Shown: piece after piece, positions 25,792 to 33,884 of the stretch
Numbering within the stretch: the stretch's first letter is position 1
Layout of the letters: every line of letters begins with the position of its first letter
From: Lentzea waywayandensis
GTDB lineage: Bacteria; Actinomycetota; Actinomycetes; Mycobacteriales; Pseudonocardiaceae
Length of the DNA stretch: 64,000 nt
Reading direction: 5' to 3'
NCBI RefSeq assembly: GCF_900115955.1
Contig: NZ_FOYL01000010.1
Span: 124,001 to 188,000, forward strand
The notes under the pieces: model-generated
Seen by the model: the letters and a program-made list of their open reading frames with translations, nothing else
What the model was told of the DNA's origin: nothing
The model's database searches: none
Position numbers and translations under genes: made by a program

Positions 25792-26463
25792 ATGGCTCGG
25801 ATTCTGGCTGTCGCGGACGAAGTGGTCGAACAGCTGTGGACCGATCAGGTGCACAAGCACGCCGAAGTGGACCTGATCGTCGCGGCGGGCGACCTGCCGT
25901 TCGACTACCTGGAACACCTGGCCAACGCCCTGGACAAGCCGCTGGTGTTCGTCCCCGGCAACCACGACGCCGACCTGTCCGGCTACTCGAACGTGCGCGG
26001 CCTGTGGACCAAGGCGGGCGTTCCGGTGCGCTGGCCAGGTCCAGCCGGTGCGGTGAACGCGGACGAACGCGTGATCGACGTCGCCGGCCTGCGGATCGCC
26101 GGTCTCGGTGGTTCGATCCGCTACAACAAGGGCCCGAACCAGTGGACGGAACGGCAGCAGGCCCGCCGCGCCCGCCGGGTGTCCCGGCTGGCCGGGTGGC
26201 GCAGGCTGCGGGACGGACGTGGCGTGGACGTGCTGCTGACCCACTCACCGCCGTTGGACTGCGGCGACGAACCCGACGCGCCGCACCGAGGCTTCGAGTG
26301 TTTACGTGGACTTGTCTCGCGCTTGCAGCCGTCGTTCATGCTGCACGGCCACATTCATCCGCACGGCCATCCACGCCCGGACCGCTCGTTGGGCACGACC
26401 CGCGTGATCAACGTGGTTCCGCAGAAGGTGCTGGACATCTCGGGAGGTCGCGATGAGACGTGA
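25792..26463 (+). CDS. Calcineurin-like metallophosphoesterase
   Basis: 223 residues. Metal-binding motifs of the metallophosphoesterase fold are present: AAGDLPFDY (GD), FVPGNHDAD (GNHD, about 60-65), LLTHSPP and HGHIHPHG (GHxH, about 190). The first motif, usually DxH, reads AVADEVVEQ, so the first metal site may be altered. The substrate is unknown. The ATG at 25792 starts the protein. It overlaps the ParB-like gene by 11 nt, so both are made from one transcript. Confidence 0.9.
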   Translation: MARILAVADEVVEQLWTDQVHKHAEVDLIVAAGDLPFDYLEHLANALDKPLVFVPGNHDADLSGYSNVRGLWTKAGVPVRWPGPAGAVNADERVIDVAGLRIAGLGGSIRYNKGPNQWTERQQARRARRVSRLAGWRRLRDGRGVDVLLTHSPPLDCGDEPDAPHRGFECLRGLVSRLQPSFMLHGHIHPHGHPRPDRSLGTTRVINVVPQKVLDISGGRDET

Positions 26464-27316
26464 CACCGGTTTCCCCGTCGCCGACGCCGAGAGCGACTTC
26501 CTGCGCGCCCGCCGCCGCCAGGTGATGTCGCGCCTCGCCACCTGGCTGCGCCGCGAACCCGACGACGTGAACATCATGCTGCCGTTCCACGAGGTCGTGG
26601 ACGCGCTGGGCATGGCGTCGGAGAAGCGCCTGGGCCTCCAGTCGATCCGGCTGGACTCGATCGTCGGCAGCGTCGACCGCACCCGCGACTTCGACCGCCG
26701 CTTCCGCCCGACCTCCGGCCGCGTCCGCGAACGGTGGCAGCGACTGGCCCTGGCCGCGCGCCGCGGCGAGAGCGTGCCGCCGATCGAGGTGTACCGGATC
26801 GGCGAGCTGCACTTCATCATCGACGGCCACCACCGGGTGTCGGTGGCGCACGCCCTCGGGCTGACCACGATCGACGCGTACGTGACGCAGGTGATCACGC
26901 GGATCAACTCCTCCGGCATCCGGTACCGCGGCGACCTGATCGTCAAGGACTACCGGCGCCTGTTCCTGGACCGCGTGCCGCTGGGCGGCGAGGCCCGCGC
27001 CGCCGTGGTGCTGTCCGACCCCTGGCACTACGCCCAGCTCGGCGAGCACGTCGAGGCGTGGGGGTTCCGGCTGATGCAGGACACGGGCCAGTTCCTGGAC
27101 CGCGGCGAGGTCGCACGCCGCTGGTACGCCGAGGAGTACACGCCGGTCGTGGCCATGCTGCGGCAGGCCGACATGATCGGCGACCGGACCGAGACCGAGG
27201 CGTACATGTGGGTCGCGGCGGAGCGGTACCGGCTGATCCGCACGCACCGATGGGACGCCGAGGTCATCAACGCCGTGCGCGAGGAAACCCGCTCGCACGG
27301 CCGCGGTCGTGGCTAG
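26453..27316 (+). CDS. ParB-like nuclease-domain protein
   Basis: 287 residues. The central part contains the ParB/Srx-type motif VPPIEVYRIGELHFIIDGHH in two parts (PPIEVYRIG and IDGHHRVSVAHALG, about residues 103-140), flanked by basic helices. The C-terminal 120 residues are helical and without a name. It lacks a clear ParB HTH and is not near parA, so a role in chromosome partition is doubtful; ParB-like nuclease or CTP-binding activity is possible. The ATG at 26453 has GGGAGGT 5 nt upstream and overlaps the phosphoesterase stop. Confidence 0.82.
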   Translation: MRRDTGFPVADAESDFLRARRRQVMSRLATWLRREPDDVNIMLPFHEVVDALGMASEKRLGLQSIRLDSIVGSVDRTRDFDRRFRPTSGRVRERWQRLALAARRGESVPPIEVYRIGELHFIIDGHHRVSVAHALGLTTIDAYVTQVITRINSSGIRYRGDLIVKDYRRLFLDRVPLGGEARAAVVLSDPWHYAQLGEHVEAWGFRLMQDTGQFLDRGEVARRWYAEEYTPVVAMLRQADMIGDRTETEAYMWVAAERYRLIRTHRWDAEVINAVREETRSHGRGRG

Positions 27317-27347
27317 CGCACGGCTGATCGTCCCACCTAGGAGGTGG

Positions 27348-27497
27348 GTGGGGTCGCTGGAACTGGACAGCGTGCACACGGTCCACGCGCACGTCGAGCC
27401 GGCCAACCGCGCCTCCGCCCGCGTGCTGGAGAAGGCGGGCTTCACCCGGTTCGAGAGCACCGGCGAGCCGATCGGCTACCAGCGCATGGTCAGCTGA
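27348..27497 (+). pseudogene. Remnant of a GNAT acetyltransferase (C-terminal part)
   Basis: About 49 codons end in VHAHVEPANRASARVLEKAG and FTRFESTGEPIGYQRMV. This is the acetyl-CoA-binding end of RimJ/RimL-type N-acetyltransferases (normal length 150-190 residues). The N-terminal two thirds is absent: the sequence upstream is the end of the ParB-like gene. The GTG at 27348 follows AGGAGGTG closely, so a short peptide may still be made, but it cannot fold as an acetyltransferase. Confidence 0.7.
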
Positions 27498-27768
27498 CCG
27501 GCCCGAACTCGCGGTCGAGCACCTCGGGCCAGTCACCGTGCCCGACGCCACCCGCCATGAGCACGTCACGCCAGTCCACCCGCAGCGCGCGAACCTGCGA
27601 CCGGACCGCCGCCAGGTCTCCAGCGGCCGCCAGCACGACGGCCGCGTGCATCCGTTCGACGTCCTGGTTGTCGGTGAACGCGCCGGCGAGCCTGCCCAGC
27701 ACCTCGTCGGCCTCGTCGCCGCGAAAGTCCCGGCGCACCCGCGCGGCGACCCGCTCCGACACGCTCAT
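27490..27768 (-). CDS. Conserved small hypothetical protein
   Basis: 92 residues, soluble, acidic and helical (MSVSERVAARVRRDF, EVLGRLAGAFTDNQDVERMH, AAVVLAAAGDLAAVRSQV). The C-terminal part (WRDVLMAGGVGHGDWPEVLD) is Gly-rich. I recognise no family. The ATG at 27768 overlaps the stop of the upstream membrane-protein gene by 4 nt, so the two are translationally coupled. Its own stop overlaps the GNAT remnant on the other strand by 8 nt. Confidence 0.7.
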   Translation of the reverse strand: MSVSERVAARVRRDFRGDEADEVLGRLAGAFTDNQDVERMHAAVVLAAAGDLAAVRSQVRALRVDWRDVLMAGGVGHGDWPEVLDREFGPVS

Positions 27769-28757
27769 CGGGGTGCCACCCGCGGCCCGTCCGCGTCCGG
27801 CAGCGGCCGCGCCTGGTCCAGCACCTCGTCGGTGTACTTGTCGAGCAGCCGGGTGCCGATCTGCTGCGCGTACCCGAAGATGACCGCCCACAGCAGCAAA
27901 GCGGCCGCCGAGGGGATGCCGATCAGCCCGCTCGTCACGCCGGCGCCCAGTGCCAGGATGCCGACCACCGCCAGTGCCGCCCCGAGCATGATCTTGATCA
28001 GTGCCTGGTACCCGATCATCACGTACGGCGAGAGCGATGGCCGGCGGCGTAAGAGCAGGACCACCGAGGCCAGCACCGCGCCGAACGAGCCGAGCACCTG
28101 CACGAGCCACACGTCCACACCGGACGCTTTCGCGGTGCCGCCGGGACAGACGGTCGGGAGCGCGTTCTCCTTCGGGTCGACGCACAGCGGGATGATGCCC
28201 GGCTTCACGATGCCGACGACGCCGAGGACCGTGTTGATCACGAAGAGCACCAGGGACGCGGCGATCAGCTTGTTGCGCAACGCGCGGGAGCCCGCGTGCG
28301 CGAAGTCCGAGTTGTCGTAGGCGGCACGGAGGGCGTCCACCACGATCGCCCGTTCGACCGCGGGCGTGAACTCCCCCGGCCGCAACGCTTCCAGGGCTCG
28401 GCGGCGCGGATCGTCGTCGTCCAGGTACTGCGCCACCCGTGCCTGCAGACCCGGCAACCGCCCCAGGAACCCGCGTTCCGCCGAGATCGTGGCCACCTCG
28501 GCCTCGTGCAGGGCGCGCCAGGCACGTTCGATGTGCCAGCCCGACCACCACGACGGCAGCATGCGCCACCACGGCTCGCGGCTGCCGAGCATCGCCTCGA
28601 CCACGGCGGCCTGCGCCTCGGCCGTGCGGCGCCACACGTCGCCCTCGGGATCGACCGGATCGGACGGGCCGAGCGCGGCCAGATCCGCGCGGACCCGGTC
28701 CAACCGGGACTGCACGACGAGCCGCCAGTCGGTGACTCTGGGTTTACGTTCGGCCAT
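27765..28757 (-). CDS. Membrane protein with long helical N-terminus
   Basis: 330 residues. The first 160 residues are a charged, Trp-rich helical region (EPWWRMLPSWWSGWHIERAW). Four membrane segments follow: LIAASLVLFVINTVLGVVG, VLGSFGAVLASVVLLLRR, LIKIMLGAALAVVGILALG and IPSAAALLLWAVIFGYAQQ. The loop between the first two has two Cys (PLCVDP and TVCPGG). No family name can be given. The ATG at 28757 is the start; codons further upstream run into the arsR promoter. It is coupled to the 92-residue gene. Confidence 0.82.
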   Translation of the reverse strand: MAERKPRVTDWRLVVQSRLDRVRADLAALGPSDPVDPEGDVWRRTAEAQAAVVEAMLGSREPWWRMLPSWWSGWHIERAWRALHEAEVATISAERGFLGRLPGLQARVAQYLDDDDPRRRALEALRPGEFTPAVERAIVVDALRAAYDNSDFAHAGSRALRNKLIAASLVLFVINTVLGVVGIVKPGIIPLCVDPKENALPTVCPGGTAKASGVDVWLVQVLGSFGAVLASVVLLLRRRPSLSPYVMIGYQALIKIMLGAALAVVGILALGAGVTSGLIGIPSAAALLLWAVIFGYAQQIGTRLLDKYTDEVLDQARPLPDADGPRVAPR

Positions 28758-28841
28758 GTCCCGATGGTGACAGGCGACACCGACAATTTCCGCAGCCATC
28801 CGTGTGACGTGCGCAAACGTCACCAGAACGCCTATATACAC

Positions 28842-28870
28842 TTGTGCTTATATACGTACTGGGTTATAAA
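28842..28870 (+). promoter_or_regulatory. Promoter and probable operator of the arsR gene
   Basis: TTGTGC (28842-28847) and TATAAA (28865-28870) are spaced by 17 nt, a good sigma-70 pattern. Transcription would begin at about 28877, at or next to the GTG at 28878, giving a leaderless mRNA. An imperfect inverted repeat, TATATACAC (28833-28841) with GTGCTTATATA (28844-28854), overlaps the -35 and could be the site of the repressor. The AT-rich stretch stands out from surrounding DNA. Confidence 0.65.
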
Positions 28871-28877
28871 ACTGACC

Positions 28878-29180
28878 GTGGACGTCTTCGAGGCAGTGGC
28901 CGAACCGACCCGCCGGCACCTGATCAGCCTGCTGGCCGAACGCGAACGCACCGCGGGCGAACTCGTGGACAGCCTCCCGGCGCTGACCCAGCCCGCCGTG
29001 TCCCGTCATCTCCGCATCCTGCGGGAGACGGGACTGGTCGAGGTGCGACCGGACGGCCAGCGCCGCATCTACGCGCTCAAACCCGATGGCCTGCAACGCA
29101 TCGACGACTGGATCACCCCGTACCGCCGCTTCTGGCGCGACCACCTCGACGCACTTCGACAGCACCTGGAGAACGAATGA
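28878..29180 (+). CDS. ArsR-family winged-helix repressor
   Basis: 100 residues. The HTH of the ArsR/SmtB fold is visible: EPTRRHLISLLAERERTAGE (recognition preceded by ELVDSLP) and LTQPAVSRHLRILRETGLVE, then the wing VRPDGQRRIYAL. No metal-binding Cys pair is seen. Members of this type (often paired with SRPBCC proteins) respond to small molecules or act as autorepressors. The start GTG at 28878 encodes VDVFEAVAEPTRR. Its stop overlaps the SRPBCC start as ATGA. The transcript is probably leaderless. Confidence 0.93.
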   Translation: MDVFEAVAEPTRRHLISLLAERERTAGELVDSLPALTQPAVSRHLRILRETGLVEVRPDGQRRIYALKPDGLQRIDDWITPYRRFWRDHLDALRQHLENE

Positions 29181-29683
29181 ACGACCTCGGCACCATCACC
29201 GCCGAAGGCGAGCACGCCGTCCTCACGTTCCACCGCAGGTTCCGGTTCCCGATCGACCGCGTCTGGGCGGCCATCACCGACGACGCCGAACGCAAGGCGT
29301 GGTTCGGCGAGGGAACCGTTGACCCGCAAGGCAAAACGGTCGTCATCGAACCCGAGGACCCGCCCGCGCCGATGGAGGCCAAGCGCGTCACGGGCCGCAT
29401 CCTGACGTGGCAGCCTCCGGAGAACGGCCGCGCGGTCTTCGAGCACGAGTGGCACCAGCGCATCGTGGAGGACAGCGTCGTGCGCTACGAGCTCACCGCG
29501 GAAGGCGACGAGACTCTGCTCCAGTTCACCCACAGCGGGCTGTCCGAACGCAACGCCAAGGGCTTCGCGCCCGGCACGCACGCGTTCTTCGACCGCGCGG
29601 AAGCCTTCCTGCGCAACGAGACGCCGCCGAACTGGTCCGAGCGCTACGCCGAGGTCGCGCCCGCGTATCCGGCGTGGAGGTAG
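29177..29683 (+). CDS. SRPBCC/AHSA1-family protein
   Basis: 168 residues. The Activator-of-Hsp90 (AHSA1) type START-like fold is indicated by FRFPIDRVWAAITDDAERKAWF near the N-terminus (given here as FPIDRVWAAIT), internal strands around VVIEPEDPP and LTWQPPENG, a GDETLLQFTHSGL strand, and the C-terminal helix (FDRAEAFLR). It probably binds a hydrophobic ligand in a cavity. It is coupled to the ArsR repressor by a 4-nt overlap, a common actinobacterial pair. A perfect 12-bp hairpin follows the stop. Confidence 0.9.
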   Translation: MNDLGTITAEGEHAVLTFHRRFRFPIDRVWAAITDDAERKAWFGEGTVDPQGKTVVIEPEDPPAPMEAKRVTGRILTWQPPENGRAVFEHEWHQRIVEDSVVRYELTAEGDETLLQFTHSGLSERNAKGFAPGTHAFFDRAEAFLRNETPPNWSERYAEVAPAYPAWR

Positions 29684-29684
29684 A

Positions 29685-29722
29685 GGGGAGGCGCCGCCCA
29701 GGGCACCAGACGGCGCCTCCCC
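29685..29722. terminator. Hairpin between convergent SRPBCC and SDR genes
   Basis: GGGGAGGCGCCG (29685-29696) pairs perfectly with CGGCGCCTCCCC (29711-29722), with a 14-nt loop. It lies between the SRPBCC stop (29683) and the SDR stop (29730). There is no T tract on either strand, as in many actinobacterial terminators. Confidence 0.65.
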
Positions 29723-29729
29723 AGCGGGC

Positions 29730-30617
29730 TCAGGCGGTCTGCGAAGGCTCCACCAGCGCACGGAGCCGGGGAGGCATCCTCTTCTCCAACCCGTACGGTT
29801 CGAGGTGAGCCTGCAACACGCCCGTGAACGCCCGCTCCACCGAAGCGGTGTCCCAGTTGTCGCTCTCCAGGATCGGCTGCTTGAAGTACGGCTGGCCCAC
29901 GATGTGCAGCTGCCTGCCGTTGCAGCGGATCACCTGCCCGGTGATGCCCTCGGCGCGGTCCGAGAGCAGGAACAGCACCAGCGGCGCCACCTTGCCCGGC
30001 GTCCGGTCGGCCGGAATGGCACGCAGAGAACGTTCCGACTTCCACACCATCCGCGTGTGCGCGACAGGGCACACGGCGTTCACGCGGATGCCTTCGGACT
30101 CCAGGTCGAGAGCCCACGAGTAGCTCAGCGAGGCCACCGCGCCCTTGGTCGCCGAATAGGTGGCGAGTTTGCGCTGGCCGAATGAGGCGCCGGAGGAAAT
30201 GTTGATGATGGAGCCGCCACCGGTGGCGCGCATCGCCCGCATCGCCGCGATTCCGACGTAGATGACACCGAGGACGTTCACCTCGACGACCTGCTTGATC
30301 GTCTCGGGGTCGTCTTCCCACGGGGCGGTCTCGTAGTTCAGGCCCGCGTTGTTCACCAAGCCGTCGACGCGCCCGAATTCGTCCACGCACAGGTCGACGA
30401 TCTTGGCGGCCTCGCTCGGGTCCGCGACCGTGTGGTTCGAGGCCACGGCACGACCACCGAACTCGCGAATGTGCTCCGCGACCCGTTCTGCCAGGTCACC
30501 GTCGTTGTCGTTGACCACCACGGACGCGCCCGCGAGGGCGGCGTGCATGGCGTAGGCCTCGCCCAGCCCTCGACCGGCCCCCGTGATGACGACCGCTTTA
30601 CCGTCCAGGATCCCCAT
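29730..30617 (-). CDS. Short-chain dehydrogenase/reductase
   Basis: 295 residues. The NAD(P) site is TGAGRGLGEAYA (about 12-23), and VNNAGLN follows. The catalytic triad is Ser in NISSGASFG, Tyr and Lys in TYSATKGAV (YxxxK). Longer than typical SDRs (250), with a C-terminal extension of about 50 residues (DTASVERAFTGVLQAHLEP). This resembles the fatty-acid or steroid-type group found in actinobacteria. The substrate is unknown. The ATG at 30617 has AAAGAGAG upstream. A longer frame to 30686 begins without a good Shine-Dalgarno. Confidence 0.93.
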   Translation of the reverse strand: MGILDGKAVVITGAGRGLGEAYAMHAALAGASVVVNDNDGDLAERVAEHIREFGGRAVASNHTVADPSEAAKIVDLCVDEFGRVDGLVNNAGLNYETAPWEDDPETIKQVVEVNVLGVIYVGIAAMRAMRATGGGSIINISSGASFGQRKLATYSATKGAVASLSYSWALDLESEGIRVNAVCPVAHTRMVWKSERSLRAIPADRTPGKVAPLVLFLLSDRAEGITGQVIRCNGRQLHIVGQPYFKQPILESDNWDTASVERAFTGVLQAHLEPYGLEKRMPPRLRALVEPSQTA

Positions 30618-30835
30618 TGCACGCTCTCTTTCACTCGGCGGCGGTTCCCCGGAACCCCCCTGTGGTCCTGTACCCGCCTTCGACAAGAGTGCGGACTGCC
30701 CGCGGGCGCGCAGAACATGTTTCGATGAGATGACGCTGCCGAGCGCCCAATGGCGAACCGAGTTCGGCCGGGCAGATGACCCGCACTAATCGGCCCTCGC
30801 GAACACGGTCCTTTGGCCCTAACTCGATCGGGTGA

Positions 30836-30874
30836 CAAAAACGGGCCGCCTTCCCGCGAGGGGAAGGCGGCCCG
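30836..30874 (-). terminator. Intrinsic terminator of the sugar ABC operon
   Basis: Perfect 14-bp stem (30842-30855 with 30861-30874), 5-nt loop, followed on the minus strand by five Ts (complement of 30837-30841). It lies 13 nt after the sugC-type stop. It is the cleanest intrinsic terminator in the window. Confidence 0.93.
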
Positions 30875-30886
30875 AGAAACGAGAAT

Positions 30887-32071
30887 TCACCGTTCCGTGT
30901 AAGTCAGGTTCCTGCCGTTGGACGGGTCGAAGAGCTGCACCTTGTCCGCGTCGAACCAGATCTCCGACGAGGCGCCTTCCACCGCGCCGGACGCCGAGGA
31001 CAGGCGCGTCACGAGCGAGATGCCGTCACCCGGCACGTCGTCCGATCCCGCGTCCGCCGCGAGCTCCTGGAGCTCGGCCGAGGCCGCCTGTTCGCCCGTG
31101 AGGTTGAAGTAGGCGTACTTGTCCGAGCCCATCGACTCCAGCACGTCCACCTGGTGCGTGAACTTGCCGCCCGACGACAACGCCGCCGCTTCGACCAGTG
31201 CCGCGTCCTCGAAGTGCTCCGGGCGGATGCCCATGATCACCTCGCGGGGCGCGTCGGCACCCTCCACCAGCTGCCGCACGCGGTCCGTCAGCGTGACGTC
31301 GCCGAGGATCGAGCGCAACGAGCCGTTCTCCAGCGTCGCCGGCACGAAGTTCATCGCCGGGGAGCCGATGAAGCCCGCGACGAACAGGTTCGCCGGCTGG
31401 TCGTAGAGGAACTGGGGCGCGCCGATCTGCTGCACGACACCGCCGCGCATGACGACGACCCGGTCGCCGAGGGTCATCGCCTCGGTCTGGTCGTGCGTCA
31501 CGTACACCGTGGTCGTGCCGAGCTGCTTCTGCAGGCGCGACACCGAGGTGCGCATCTGCACGCGCAGCTTGGCGTCCAGGTTGGACAGCGGTTCGTCCAT
31601 CAGGAACGCCTTGGGGTTGCGCACGATCGCGCGGCCCATCGCCACGCGCTGCCGCTGGCCACCGGACAGGTTGGACGGTTTGCGGTCGAGGTGCTGCGTG
31701 AGATCGAGGATCTCCGCGGCCTCCTTGACCTTCTTCTCCACCGTCGCGTTGTCGACCTTGGCCAGCCGCAACGGGAAGGCCATGTTCTCCTTCACCGTCA
31801 TGTGCGGGTAGAGCGCGTAGGACTGGAACACCATCGCGATGTCGCGGTCCTTGGGCGCCTTCTCGTTGACGCGCTGCCCGCCGATGCGCAGCTCGCCGTC
31901 GGTGATGTCCTCCAGGCCCGCGATCATGTTGAGCGTGGTGGACTTACCGCAGCCGGACGGTCCGACCAGGATGATGAACTCGCCGTCGGCGATCTCGAGG
32001 TTGACCTCCTGCACGGCCAGCGCGCCGTCGGGGTACCTCTTGGTCACCTTGTCCAGAACGATCTCTGCCAT
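30887..32071 (-). CDS. sugC: Sugar ABC importer ATPase (SugC/UgpC/MsmK type)
   Basis: 394 residues: ABC ATPase with Walker A GPSGCGKST (about 37-45), Q loop MVFQSYALYPHMTV, signature LSGGQRQRVAMGRA, Walker B FLMDEPLSNLDAKLR and switch His VTHDQTEAM. The C-terminal TOBE-type domain (about 240-394) is typical of carbohydrate-uptake ATPases. With SugA, SugB and LpqY in the same operon it matches the mycobacterial trehalose importer. Trehalose as substrate is inferred from gene order. The ATG at 32071 follows sugB by 8 nt. Confidence 0.95.
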   Translation of the reverse strand: MAEIVLDKVTKRYPDGALAVQEVNLEIADGEFIILVGPSGCGKSTTLNMIAGLEDITDGELRIGGQRVNEKAPKDRDIAMVFQSYALYPHMTVKENMAFPLRLAKVDNATVEKKVKEAAEILDLTQHLDRKPSNLSGGQRQRVAMGRAIVRNPKAFLMDEPLSNLDAKLRVQMRTSVSRLQKQLGTTTVYVTHDQTEAMTLGDRVVVMRGGVVQQIGAPQFLYDQPANLFVAGFIGSPAMNFVPATLENGSLRSILGDVTLTDRVRQLVEGADAPREVIMGIRPEHFEDAALVEAAALSSGGKFTHQVDVLESMGSDKYAYFNLTGEQAASAELQELAADAGSDDVPGDGISLVTRLSSASGAVEGASSEIWFDADKVQLFDPSNGRNLTYTER

Positions 32072-32079
32072 TGGTCAAC

Positions 32080-32925
32080 TCACCCCTTGACGGCGCCGGA
32101 GGTCAGGCCGGCGACGATCCGGCGCTGGAAGAACAACACGAAGAGGATGATCGGGATGGTGATGACCACGGCGGCCGCCGCGATCGACCCGGCCGGGTCC
32201 TCGAACTGGGAACTACCGGTGAAGAACGACAGCGCCACCGGCACGGTCCGCGACTGCTCGGTCGAGGTGAGCGAGATCGCGAACAGGAAGTCGTTCCAGC
32301 AGAAGATGAACACGAGGATCGCCGTCGTGAACACACCCGGCGCGGCCAGTGGCGCGATGACGCGACGGAACGCCTGCCCCGGCGTCGCACCGTCCATCTT
32401 CGCCGCCTTCTCGAGCTCCCAGGGGATCTCGCGGAAGAACGCCGACAGGGTGTAGATCGCGAGCGGCAGGGCGAACGTGATGTACGGCAGGATCAGGCCG
32501 GGCCACGTGTCGAACAGGCCGAGCGAGCGCTCGATCTCGAACAACGGGGACACCAGCGAGACCTGCGGGAACATCGCGATCAGCAGCGAGACGCCCACCA
32601 GCAGGTTCTTGCCGGGGAACTCCAGCCGCGCGATGGCGTAGGCGGCCATCGTGCCGAACACCACGGCGATCGCGGTCGCGATGACCGCGATGCCGATGGA
32701 GTTGATCAGCGCCCGCGTGAACTCCGACGTCGAGAAGATGTTCTGGTAGTTCTCCAGACTCCACTCGCGAGGGATGAAGTTGCCGTCGGACAACGTCTTC
32801 GACGACTTGAACGACAGCGACACGATCCACAGCACCGGGATCAGCGCGTAGATCACGACGACCGTGTTGAGAACGCCCCAGCCCCACTTCTTGGCCGGGG
32901 TCTCCGCTCCTCCGATGCCCGCCAT
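32080..32925 (-). CDS. sugB: Sugar ABC importer permease (SugB type)
   Basis: 281 residues with six membrane helices, including [20 protein letters not shown] near the N-terminus and [20 protein letters not shown] near the end. The cytoplasmic EAA loop reads [16 protein letters not shown], matching MalG-type permeases. Together with SugA it forms the channel through which the sugar passes. The start ATG at 32925 overlaps the sugA stop by 1 nt (ATGA), so the two subunits are coupled. It ends with the typical TSGAVKG C-terminus. Confidence 0.95.
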   Translation of the reverse strand: MAGIGGAETPAKKWGWGVLNTVVVIYALIPVLWIVSLSFKSSKTLSDGNFIPREWSLENYQNIFSTSEFTRALINSIGIAVIATAIAVVFGTMAAYAIARLEFPGKNLLVGVSLLIAMFPQVSLVSPLFEIERSLGLFDTWPGLILPYITFALPLAIYTLSAFFREIPWELEKAAKMDGATPGQAFRRVIAPLAAPGVFTTAILVFIFCWNDFLFAISLTSTEQSRTVPVALSFFTGSSQFEDPAGSIAAAAVVITIPIILFVLFFQRRIVAGLTSGAVKG

Positions 32926-33884
32926 CAGCGCTTCCCTCCGTCGTCACTGCCGGGGGCAGCGGTGCCGAAGAGCTTGATGAACACGAACGCGATGATCGCG
33001 ACCATGATGAAGATCAGCACGGACATCGTGGATCCGATACCGAGGTTCAAGCCCTTGATGAGGTTGTTGTAGGTCAGCATCGACACCGACGACGTGCCCT
33101 GCGAACCCGCGGTGAGCACGAAGAGGTTGTCGAAGATGCGGAACGCGTCGAGCGTGCGGAACAGAAGTGCCACCAGGATCGCCGGCTTCATGATCGGCAC
33201 GGTGATCCTGATGAACCGCTGCCACCCGTTCGCGCCGTCCATCGCGGCGGCCTTGAGGAGGTCGTCCGGCACCAGCGCCAGGCCCGCCATCAGCAGCAGG
33301 GCCATGAACGGCGTGGTCTTCCAGATCTCCGCGAGCCCCACGACCATCAGCGCCGGGATCTTCTCCGTGAGCACGGGATCGCCACCGAGCGCCTCGGCGA
33401 GGTAGCCGGTGCCGGGCGTCCAGGCGAAGCGCCAGGAGAACGCGGCCACGACCGTGACGATGCCGTACGGGATCAGCGTCGTCGTGCGGACGATGCCCCG
33501 GCCGACCAGCGCGCGGTGCATGATCAGCGCGAGCGACATGCCCAGCACGAGCTCGACGGCGACCGTGACGACGGTGAGCAACACCGTCACCCAGACCGCG
33601 TTCCACCAGTACGGGCTGCTGAGCACCGTGACGTAGTTGTCGAACCAGATCCACTCGGTGCGGTCCGGGAACTTCAGGTCGAACCTCTGCATCGACAGCA
33701 GCAGCGAGTAGAGGATCGGCCAGCCGGTCACCGCGATCATGGTGATCGCGGCGGGCGCGCAGAGCAGCCAGCCGAGCCGGCGTTCGGCCTTCTTGCCCTC
33801 GCTCAGCGCGACCTTCTTCTTGGGGGCGACCGACGCAGGTGTTGCCCCGGTCGTCGCCGTGTCTTCCGTTGCTGTCTGGCTCAC
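32925..33884 (-). CDS. sugA: Sugar ABC importer permease (SugA type)
   Basis: 319 residues. A cytoplasmic N-terminal tail of about 40 residues (Ala/Thr-rich, then [17 protein letters not shown]) is followed by six membrane helices, MalF-type without a periplasmic insert. The EAA loop reads [17 protein letters not shown]. The GTG start at 33884 overlaps the stop of the binding-protein gene (GTGA). Codons upstream of it belong to the binding protein in another frame. Couples with SugB and the SugC ATPase. Confidence 0.93.
   Translation of the reverse strand: MSQTATEDTATTGATPASVAPKKKVALSEGKKAERRLGWLLCAPAAITMIAVTGWPILYSLLLSMQRFDLKFPDRTEWIWFDNYVTVLSSPYWWNAVWVTVLLTVVTVAVELVLGMSLALIMHRALVGRGIVRTTTLIPYGIVTVVAAFSWRFAWTPGTGYLAEALGGDPVLTEKIPALMVVGLAEIWKTTPFMALLLMAGLALVPDDLLKAAAMDGANGWQRFIRITVPIMKPAILVALLFRTLDAFRIFDNLFVLTAGSQGTSSVSMLTYNNLIKGLNLGIGSTMSVLIFIMVAIIAFVFIKLFGTAAPGSDDGGKR

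Noticed and set aside
27348-27497. Functional acetyltransferase
   Set aside because: The catalytic core strands and most of the fold are missing; only the C-terminal third remains.
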